A DNA stretch of 8,134 nucleotides from Alphaproteobacteria bacterium (GTDB lineage: Bacteria; Pseudomonadota; Alphaproteobacteria; Rhodobacterales; Rhodobacteraceae): NCBI GenBank assembly GCA_003696705.1, contig RFGD01000042.1, forward strand, positions 1 to 8,134, in the 5' to 3' direction. A program made the translations under genes and the position numbers. Shown here piece after piece: positions 1-6,011 of the stretch. How positions within the stretch are numbered: the stretch's first letter is position 1; the number at the start of each line of letters is the position of its first letter. Below the pieces are notes generated by a model. That model worked only from the letters and a program-made list of their open reading frames with translations, was not told the DNA's origin and made no database searches.

Positions 1-393
1 CACGCGAGACCACGACCGACATTAGCCCAACTTCGCGGCGCTCGTGAGGGGGGAAGCGGGCAAAACCGTGGCCTTCGCGCGGCGTCGGCAAACACACGCG
101 AAATCGGCCCGACTGCTCGGCAAGAAGATGCCGAATAATCTGAAGTTTAATGGACGCGGCGGGCGCTTCGCCCCAATGTCGCCCTGTTCCGCGCAAGAAT
201 CCGCGCGCCTTGTCGCGTAGCCTTCGGGAAAGCGTGCCCGACGGGCGACGAATGGCGCCCGGGAGACGCCCGGCAAGGGGTGCCCGGAACAGAAGCTGCG
301 AGGCAAGACAGCGAATGGACAGGGCGCGCGGCGCGCCCTTCGAGGGACCGGCCCGCGACGGGGTCGCGAAACACAGGGAAACGGCAGGTAGAA
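1..393. other. Gene-free leader upstream of ccmF
   Basis: I find no gene here. A + frame is open from the left edge to a TAA at 136-138, but only about half of its 45 codons end in G or C, unlike the strongly GC-ending codons of the real genes, so it is unlikely to be coding. A - strand ATG at 20-22 opens leftward (reads MSVVVSR before the edge) and could be the start of a divergent gene, but too little is visible to call it. The only AT-rich patch is 132-152, with a TTTAAT at 146-151 that could serve as a -10 element; no convincing -35 lies upstream. The rest is very GC-rich, with a perfect hairpin at 321-339. There is no CcmE-like coding sequence. The promoter of the ccmF operon probably lies here, but I cannot fix its position. 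Confidence 0.6.
321..339 (+). other. GC-rich hairpin in the ccmF leader
   Basis: AGGGCGCG (321-328) pairs perfectly with CGCGCCCT (332-339) across a 3-nt CGG loop, ending 54 nt before the ccmF start. No T-run follows on either strand, so this is not a classical intrinsic terminator. If transcription starts upstream, it would sit in the 5' untranslated region and could affect mRNA stability or translation. In DNA this GC-rich such a stem can also occur by chance. Confidence 0.3.
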
Positions 394-2376
394 ATGATTG
401 CTGAAGTCGGACAATACGCCTTGATCCTGGCCTTCATGGTCGCCTTGGCGCAGGGCACCCTTCCCCTTTGGGGGGCGCACCGGCGCGACTGGCGGCTGAT
501 GGCGCTGGCCGGGCACGCGGCGATAGGACAGGCCGTCCTGATTGCCGTTGCCGCGGCCTGCCTCGTCCACGCCTTCGTGACGACCGATCTTTCGGTCCTT
601 CTCGTGGTGATGCACTCGAACTCGGCGATGCCGCTTCTCTACAAGGTCACGGCGACCTGGGGAAACCACGAGGGCTCGCTTCTTCTCTGGGTTCTGGTGC
701 TGGCACTGTTCGGCGCCAGCCTGGCGGCCTTCTCTCGGGCGCTGCCCGAGACGATGAAGGCGCGTGTCCTGGCCGTGCAGGGGCTGATCGGTGCGGCATT
801 TCTTGCGCTCATGCTCTTCACGTCGAACCCCTTCACCCGCATTCACCCCGCCCCGATGGACGGGCAGGAACTGAACCCGCTTCTTCAGGACATCGGCCTC
901 GCCTTCCATCCGCCGTTTCTCTATCTCGGTTACGTCGGCTTCTCGGTGACCTTTGCCTTCGCCATCGCGGCACTGATCGAGGGCCGCGTGGATGCCGCCT
1001 GGGCGCGGCTGGTCCGGCCCTGGGTGCTTGCCGCCTGGATATTCCTGACAATCGGCATCACCCTTGGGTCGTGGTGGGCCTATTACGAGCTTGGCTGGGG
1101 CGGCTGGTGGTTCTGGGATCCGGTCGAGAACGCGAGCTTCATGCCCTGGCTGGTCGGCACGGCGCTGTTGCACTCGGCGCTGGTCGTCGAGCGGCGCCAG
1201 GCGCTGGTGGTCTGGACCGTGCTTCTTGCCATTCTCACCTTCTCGCTTTCGCTGATCGGGACCTTCCTTGTCCGCTCGGGTGTCCTGACAAGCGTGCACG
1301 CCTTCGCCACGGACCCCTCGCGCGGCGTGGCGGTGCTTCTGATCCTCTTTGCAGCGACCGGCGGGGGGCTGACGCTTTTCGGCCTGCGCGCCCATGCCTT
1401 CAGCCGCCCGGTCCTGTTCGCGCCCGTCAGCCGAGAGGGCAGTCTTGTCCTCAACAACGTCCTTCTCGTGACGGCGGCGGGCACGGTCTTCCTCGGCACC
1501 TTCTATCCGCTGATCGCCGAACTTCTGTGGGGCGAGAAGCTTTCGGTCGGGGCCCCCTATTTCAACCTGACCTTCGTGCCCATCATGATCCCGCTTCTTC
1601 TGGCGGCGGTGGTCGGACCGGTCATGAACTGGAAACGCGACAACCTGCGCGCCTCGCTGGCACGGCTGCGCTGGCCGGCCGCGATTTCGGCCCTTGTCGC
1701 CGTTGCGCTGGCGGTGGCCGGCCAGGGCTTCCACCCGCTGGCCGCCTTCGGCCTGGGGCTTGGCGCGTGGCTCGTCCTGGGCTCGCTTGCCATCCTCGCA
1801 CGGCGGATGCGCATCGGAGAGGTGCCGGCGAGCCGCAGCATTGACCTTCTGCGCCGGGCGCCGCGCGCGGTCTTCGGGCTGGTGCTTGCGCATCTCGGCC
1901 TTGGGCTGGCCGTCGTGGGGATCACGGCAACCAGCGCCTTCGAGGAAGAGCGGATCGTCTCGCTCCTCCCGGGCGAGGCCGTCGAGATTGCAGGCTACTC
2001 GGTCCGCCTCGAGCGCGTCGCGCGCCTGCCCGGCCCCAACTTCGAGGCCGAGCAGGCCCGCTTCACCGTCTACCGCGACGGTGCCGAGGTTGCGACCATG
2101 ACCTCGGAACGGCGCTTCTTCCCCGTCAGCGGCAATCTGACGACAGAAGCCGGGATCCGTCCCTTCTTCTTGTCGAATCTCTACCTGGCCCTCGGCCAGC
2201 CCGGGGACGACGGCAAATGGGTCGTGCGCGCCTACCACCATCCGATGGTCCTTCTGATCTGGATCGGACCGATCTTCATGGCGCTTGGCGGACTGATATC
2301 GCTCGCCGACCGTCGGCTGCGCATCGGCGTCCCGCAGCGTGCCGCGGCGGTGGCCGTCGCGGGAATCCGGCCATGA
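394..2376 (+). CDS. ccmF: CcmF, heme lyase subunit of cytochrome c maturation
   Basis: Polytopic inner-membrane protein of System I that, with CcmH and CcmI, attaches heme from holo-CcmE to the CXXCH cysteines of apocytochrome c on the periplasmic side. It is 660 aa, close to the family norm. The tryptophan-rich WWD signature is intact around residues 226-253 (WGGWWFWDPVEN at 235-246). The four conserved histidines are present: His172 and His303 beside the WWD region, and His260 and His500, matching the ligands of the structural b heme in the E. coli protein. A conserved WGNHEGSLLLW block lies at 89-99. A large periplasmic domain (about 511-612) precedes the last helix (616-637). I chose ATG 394 because the protein then begins with the family-typical MIAEVGQYAL; an in-frame ATG at 280 would add 38 polar, Arg-rich residues. 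A weak CAGG Shine-Dalgarno lies at 385-388. The stop overlaps ccmG by ATGA. An NrfE-type paralogue dedicated to particular cytochromes is the main alternative, but the full-length ccmG and ccmI neighbours favour CcmF. Confidence 0.96.
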   Translation: MIAEVGQYALILAFMVALAQGTLPLWGAHRRDWRLMALAGHAAIGQAVLIAVAAACLVHAFVTTDLSVLLVVMHSNSAMPLLYKVTATWGNHEGSLLLWVLVLALFGASLAAFSRALPETMKARVLAVQGLIGAAFLALMLFTSNPFTRIHPAPMDGQELNPLLQDIGLAFHPPFLYLGYVGFSVTFAFAIAALIEGRVDAAWARLVRPWVLAAWIFLTIGITLGSWWAYYELGWGGWWFWDPVENASFMPWLVGTALLHSALVVERRQALVVWTVLLAILTFSLSLIGTFLVRSGVLTSVHAFATDPSRGVAVLLILFAATGGGLTLFGLRAHAFSRPVLFAPVSREGSLVLNNVLLVTAAGTVFLGTFYPLIAELLWGEKLSVGAPYFNLTFVPIMIPLLLAAVVGPVMNWKRDNLRASLARLRWPAAISALVAVALAVAGQGFHPLAAFGLGLGAWLVLGSLAILARRMRIGEVPASRSIDLLRRAPRAVFGLVLAHLGLGLAVVGITATSAFEEERIVSLLPGEAVEIAGYSVRLERVARLPGPNFEAEQARFTVYRDGAEVATMTSERRFFPVSGNLTTEAGIRPFFLSNLYLALGQPGDDGKWVVRAYHHPMVLLIWIGPIFMALGGLISLADRRLRIGVPQRAAAVAVAGIRP

Positions 2377-2915
2377 CGCGACGCCGCTTCCTGTCGCTCG
2401 TGCCGGCGCTGGTCTTCGGCGCCATCGGCGTCGGCCTGGTCGCCGCGCCGCGTGAAGAGGCGCCGCCCACCCCCGACGCGCTTCTCGACCGGCCGCTGCC
2501 CGAGTTCTCGCTTCCGGGGCTTGGCGCGGACAGCCCCGGGCTGTCGTCCGCGCGACTGAAGGGGCGCGTTGCGCTTCTGCATGTCTTCGCCTCGTGGTGC
2601 GGCACCTGCCGGGCAGAACATCCCTTCCTGGTGCGCCTTGCCGCAGAGACCGACACGCCCATCATCGGGATCAACTGGAAGGACCGGGCCGGGGCGGCGC
2701 TTCTCTACCTCGACCGCGGCGGCAACCCCTATGACGCCACGGGCGCCGACCCCAATGGCACCCTTGGCGCCAGGCTCGGCGTCACCGGCGTGCCCGAGAC
2801 CTATGTCATCGATCGTGACGGGCGCATCCGCTATCGCCACATCGGCCCGCTCGACGACCGGTTGTGGGAAAGCGTGCTTGCGCCGCTTCTGAACAAGCTG
2901 GAGACCGGCGCATGA
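2373..2915 (+). CDS. ccmG: CcmG/DsbE periplasmic thioredoxin of cytochrome c maturation
   Basis: Membrane-anchored periplasmic thioredoxin-like protein of 180 aa. In the CcmG/HelX/DsbE family it passes reducing equivalents from CcdA or DsbD to the CcmH or apocytochrome disulfide so that heme can be ligated. An uncleaved signal anchor spans about residues 5-25 after an MTRRR start. The active site is WCGTC (Cys76, Cys79) in ASWCGTCRAEHP, and the cis-proline loop GVPET is at 139-143 (Pro141), followed by YVIDRDG, a family hallmark. The start is set by the ATGA overlap with ccmF (2373-2376); only a weak GGGAA precedes it, so translation is probably coupled to ccmF termination. It overlaps ccmH by ATGA. 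No CcdA or DsbD gene is visible nearby. TlpA or ResA relatives are possible, but the GVPET loop and the operon position argue for CcmG. Confidence 0.95.
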   Translation: MTRRRFLSLVPALVFGAIGVGLVAAPREEAPPTPDALLDRPLPEFSLPGLGADSPGLSSARLKGRVALLHVFASWCGTCRAEHPFLVRLAAETDTPIIGINWKDRAGAALLYLDRGGNPYDATGADPNGTLGARLGVTGVPETYVIDRDGRIRYRHIGPLDDRLWESVLAPLLNKLETGA

Positions 2916-3436
2916 ACATTCGCACCACGCTCTTTCGCCCGCTTCTCTGGATCGTGCCCCTGGTCTGGGTTCTGACGGTCTGGCCCGCGGCCGCCGTAGA
3001 GCCGGACGAGGTTCTGGACGACCCCGTGCTCGAAGCCCGCGCGCGGGCCATCAGCGCCGAACTTCGCTGTGTCGTCTGCCGCAACCAGTCGATCGACGAT
3101 TCGAACGCCCCGCTGGCGCGCGATCTGCGGATCCTCCTGCGCGAACGTCTGCAGGCCGGGGACACCGACGAAGAGGCGATCGCCTATCTGGTCGACCGCT
3201 ATGGCGAATACATCCTTCTGAAACCGCCCTTCAAGACCGCGACACTGGCCTTGTGGATCGGTCCGGCGCTGATGCTCATCGGCGCCATCGCCGGCTTTGC
3301 GATGCTCTGGCGGCGTCGCGCCGCCGGCCCGGCGACACCCCCGGCACAGACCGACCCCCAGGGCGCCTCGCCCGCGCTGACCGACGCCGACCGCGCGCTG
3401 CTCGACAGGATCCTTCGACAAGAGGAAGCGAAATGA
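2912..3436 (+). CDS. ccmH: CcmH (CycL type), apocytochrome thiol reductase
   Basis: A 174-aa CcmH/CycL/Ccl2 protein. It has a signal peptide (about residues 1-28, hydrophobic core then AAA), a small periplasmic helical domain carrying the invariant LRCVVC motif (Cys53, Cys56, followed by RNQSI), then a C-terminal membrane helix at about 111-133 and a short cytoplasmic tail. In the family this CXXC reduces, or forms a mixed disulfide with, the apocytochrome CXXCH and is itself re-reduced by CcmG, within the CcmF-CcmH-CcmI heme-ligation complex. The start at 2912 overlaps the ccmG stop by ATGA and has a good GGAG site at 2900-2903. Length and domains match the short form; it is not fused to a TPR domain as in E. 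coli CcmH, and that part is encoded separately by the next gene. Confidence 0.96.
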   Translation: MNIRTTLFRPLLWIVPLVWVLTVWPAAAVEPDEVLDDPVLEARARAISAELRCVVCRNQSIDDSNAPLARDLRILLRERLQAGDTDEEAIAYLVDRYGEYILLKPPFKTATLALWIGPALMLIGAIAGFAMLWRRRAAGPATPPAQTDPQGASPALTDADRALLDRILRQEEAK

Positions 3437-4695
3437 CACTCTGGTTGCTACTGACCGCGCTGACTGCCCTTGCTGCCGTGGCGCTTGCCTGGCCTTTCCT
3501 GCGCAGGTTCGTCACGCCGGCAGGCGATCTTGCGCGCGAGGTCGCGCTTGCCCGCCGGCAAATGGCCGAACTTGACCGCGAGGTCGAGGCCGGCGCTTTG
3601 TCCGAGGAGGAGGCCGCCGCCGCGCGCTCCGAGATCGAGCGCCGCCTTCTGGCCCTTGCCAAGACACCGGCCGACACGCCGAAGGACGCCTCCCCGGCCC
3701 AGCGGAACCTGACCATGGCCATTCTTCTGGGCTGGGTCGTGGTCGGCGGCGTGGCGCTTTACGCCGTGACCGGCCGGCCAGAGCTCGGCTCGGCCCCGTT
3801 CCGCGGCGCGATCCCCCTTGCCGGCGGCGCCATGCCGGCCGGGGCCGCGCTTCCCGCCGTCGACCAAGCCACCCGCGCCGCCACCGACACAATGGCCACG
3901 ACAAGCGTTGACGACGCCATCGCCGGACTGGCGGCACGCCTGGCCGACAATCCCGACGACGCCGACGGCTGGCGCATGCTGGGCTGGAGCTACTTCAACA
4001 CCGAGCGCTATCGCGAAGCCTCGGAGGCCTACGCCAAGGCCGTCGCCATTCGCGGCGACGACCCCGAACTTCTGTCGCTTTACGGCGAGACGCTTGTGCG
4101 CGCCGCCGACGGCCGCGTGACCGACAAGGCCCGAGAGGTCTTCGACCGCGTCCTGGCCCTTGACCCGAACGACGCGCGCGCCCGCTTCTTCAAGGGCATG
4201 GCGCTTGAGCAGGACGGCGACCCGAAGGCCGCGGTCGACGCGTGGCTCGCGCTTCTCGACAGCGCGCCTGCCGGTGCCGACTGGGCGCCGGGCGTGGAAG
4301 AGCGCGTGCGCGAACTGGCCGCGGCGAACAACATCGATATTTCGGGCCGGCTGGCTGAACGCACGGGCGGGCTTGCCGGCGGCAACCTTCTGCCGCCGCC
4401 GTCGGCCGCCGCGCCCGGCCCCACCGCCGAGGATGTCGCCGCCGCCGGCCAGATGACGGCCGAGGACCGGCAGGCGATGATCCGCGGCATGGTCGACCGG
4501 CTGGCCGCGCGCCTGGCCGAGGATCCGAACGACCCCGACGGCTGGGTGCGCCTCATCCGCTCGAGACTGGTGCTGGGAGAGCCCGAGAAAGCCGGAGAGG
4601 CGCTCAGAAGCGCACAGGCCGCCTTCGCGTCCGACCCCGCGACGCGCGCCCGGATCGAGGCCGCCGCAAGGGAGATGGGGGTGCGCGCCGAATGA
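3433..4695 (+). CDS. ccmI: CcmI (CycH), TPR apocytochrome c chaperone
   Basis: A 420-aa CcmI/CycH protein. It has a membrane helix at about residues 2-24, a charged, helical, probably cytoplasmic loop (about 30-90, consistent with the coiled-coil loop known in the family), a second helix at about 95-113, and a periplasmic region with TPR repeats. TPR-like units cover about 160-280, with signatures such as GWRMLGWSYFNTERYREASEAY (read as 180-200) and the DPNDARA turn. In the family the TPR part binds the C-terminal helix of apocytochrome c and presents it to CcmH and CcmF. After an Ala/Pro-rich linker (about 318-332), a second copy of the LAARL..(N/D)P.D.DGW motif occurs at 357-371. The start at 3433 overlaps the ccmH stop by ATGA and has a strong AGAGGAA site at 3421-3427. 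It overlaps the next gene by ATGA, so the downstream oxidoreductase is coupled to it. Confidence 0.93.
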   Translation: MTLWLLLTALTALAAVALAWPFLRRFVTPAGDLAREVALARRQMAELDREVEAGALSEEEAAAARSEIERRLLALAKTPADTPKDASPAQRNLTMAILLGWVVVGGVALYAVTGRPELGSAPFRGAIPLAGGAMPAGAALPAVDQATRAATDTMATTSVDDAIAGLAARLADNPDDADGWRMLGWSYFNTERYREASEAYAKAVAIRGDDPELLSLYGETLVRAADGRVTDKAREVFDRVLALDPNDARARFFKGMALEQDGDPKAAVDAWLALLDSAPAGADWAPGVEERVRELAAANNIDISGRLAERTGGLAGGNLLPPPSAAAPGPTAEDVAAAGQMTAEDRQAMIRGMVDRLAARLAEDPNDPDGWVRLIRSRLVLGEPEKAGEALRSAQAAFASDPATRARIEAAAREMGVRAE

Positions 4696-6011
4696 TCCTC
4701 GCTGCCCTCTCGAACTCTTCGCTTCTTGCCGCCTACGCGGTGCCGCTGGCTGCCATCTGGGCCAGCGCGATCGGCATCCGGCGCCTCAGGGAACGGCGCG
4801 CCGAGGCCACATGGCAAGAGATGAAGGAGGCGGGCCTTACCCAGCCGGCGTCGCTGCACCCGGTAATCAACCCGGAAATGTGCATCGGCTGCGGGACCTG
4901 CGTGAATGCCTGCCCCGAGGGGAAGATCCTTGGACTCGTCAACGGCAAGGCCAAGCTGGTCGAACCGGCCAACTGCATCGGCCACGGGGCCTGCGCGGCC
5001 GCCTGCCCCCTGGGCGCCATCGACCTTGTCTTCGGCACCGCCGAGCGCGGCGTGGACATCCCCCACGTCGGCCCCGACTTCCAGACCAACGTGCCGGGCC
5101 TTTACATCGCCGGCGAACTTGGGGGCATGGGCCTCATCCGCAACGCCATCGAGCAGGGCCGCCAGGCGATGGAAGAGATCGCCCGGCGGAAGGACAGGCC
5201 GAAGGGCGTCGATTACGACGTCATCATCGTCGGCGCCGGCCCGGCGGGCATCTCGGCCAGCCTTGCGGCCATGGAGAAGGGCCTGCGCCACCTGACGCTC
5301 GAACAGGAAAGCTTCGGTGGAACGGTCGCCCATTTCCCGCGCGGGAAGATCGTGATGACGGCGCCCGTGCTCTTGCCGCTTTACGGCACGGCGAAGTTTC
5401 GCGAGACGACCAAGGAAGAGCTTCTTGCCTTCTGGGAGAAGGTCGCGGCCGACACCGGGCTCGAAGTGAGCTATGGCGAACGCGTCGACGCGATCGAGCG
5501 CACCGACAAGGGCTTCCTTGTCCGCACGCCGAACGGCGAATACACGGCCGGCGCCGTGCTTCTGGCCATCGGCCGGCGCGGGACGCCGCGAAAGCTGGGC
5601 GTGCCCGGAGAGGATCAGTCGAAGGTCGTCTATCGCCTCGTCGACCCCGAACAGTATCGCGGCCAGCACGTCCTTGTCGTCGGCGGCGGCGACAGCGCCC
5701 TGGAAGCGGCGGTCAGCATCTCGGAGGTGCCCGACACGACCGTCACGCTCTCCTACCGGGGCGAGGGGTTCTCTCGGGCCAAGCCCAAGAACCGAAAGAA
5801 GGTCGAGGCCGCACAGGCCGAAGGCCGGCTCGAGGTTCTGCTTGGCTCCAACGTGAAGCGGATCGGCGAGCGGGACGTCGAGATCAAGATCGGCGAGCGG
5901 GAAATCACCATCCCGAACGACGCCGTCATCGTGTGCGCCGGGGGCATCCTGCCGACCGGCTTCCTGAAATCAATCGGAATAGAGGTCGAGACGAAATATG
6001 GCACGGCTTGA
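4692..6011 (+). CDS. Membrane-anchored ferredoxin/FAD NAD(P)-type oxidoreductase
   Basis: A 439-aa protein predicted to move electrons between NAD(P)H, flavin and iron-sulfur clusters; substrate and partner are unknown. An N-terminal hydrophobic helix (about residues 9-29) is followed by RRLRERR, which suggests the rest faces the cytoplasm. A ferredoxin-like domain follows: CIGCGTCVNACP (Cys64, 67, 70, 74) and CIGHGACAAACP (Cys95, His98, Cys101, Cys105). Next, TNVPGLYIAGE (132-142) through QGRQA (about 159) looks like the FAD-contact motif that normally ends thioredoxin-reductase-type proteins. Only then come the N-terminal FAD motif VIIVGAGPAG (177-186) and the NAD(P) motif VLVVGGGDSALEAA (327-340). 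It ends with DAVIVCAGGILP (410-421) and VETKYGTA. There is no redox-active CXXC in the flavin domain, so disulfide reduction is not supported. The ATGA overlap with ccmI and the membrane helix fix the start. I believe this architecture occurs as a family of uncharacterised proteins annotated only as NAD(P)-binding or 4Fe-4S proteins. Function in this operon, for example supplying reductant for cytochrome maturation, is inference. Confidence 0.85.
   Translation: MILAALSNSSLLAAYAVPLAAIWASAIGIRRLRERRAEATWQEMKEAGLTQPASLHPVINPEMCIGCGTCVNACPEGKILGLVNGKAKLVEPANCIGHGACAAACPLGAIDLVFGTAERGVDIPHVGPDFQTNVPGLYIAGELGGMGLIRNAIEQGRQAMEEIARRKDRPKGVDYDVIIVGAGPAGISASLAAMEKGLRHLTLEQESFGGTVAHFPRGKIVMTAPVLLPLYGTAKFRETTKEELLAFWEKVAADTGLEVSYGERVDAIERTDKGFLVRTPNGEYTAGAVLLAIGRRGTPRKLGVPGEDQSKVVYRLVDPEQYRGQHVLVVGGGDSALEAAVSISEVPDTTVTLSYRGEGFSRAKPKNRKKVEAAQAEGRLEVLLGSNVKRIGERDVEIKIGEREITIPNDAVIVCAGGILPTGFLKSIGIEVETKYGTA

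Noticed and set aside
1..138. Possible C-terminal end of an upstream + strand gene, stop at 136-138
   Set aside because: Only about half of its codons end in G or C, unlike the real genes, and the peptide has no recognisable feature.
22..2241. A 739-codon open frame on the - strand covering ccmF
   Set aside because: It is antisense to a gene with all CcmF hallmarks, and its translation is an Arg/Gly/Gln/Asp/His-rich string without domains or membrane segments. Long antisense frames are expected in GC-rich coding DNA.
2569..3079. CXXC motifs in CcmG and CcmH considered as heme-binding sites
   Set aside because: WCGTC is followed by Arg and CVVC by Arg, not His, so they are thiol-disulfide sites and not CXXCH heme sites.
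4080..5669. A 529-codon open frame on the - strand opposite ccmI and the oxidoreductase
   Set aside because: The + strand genes here carry exact cluster, FAD and TPR motifs; the antisense product has none.
4692..6011. Calling the fifth gene a thioredoxin reductase
   Set aside because: It lacks the CXXC redox pair of thioredoxin reductase; only the nucleotide-binding motifs are shared.
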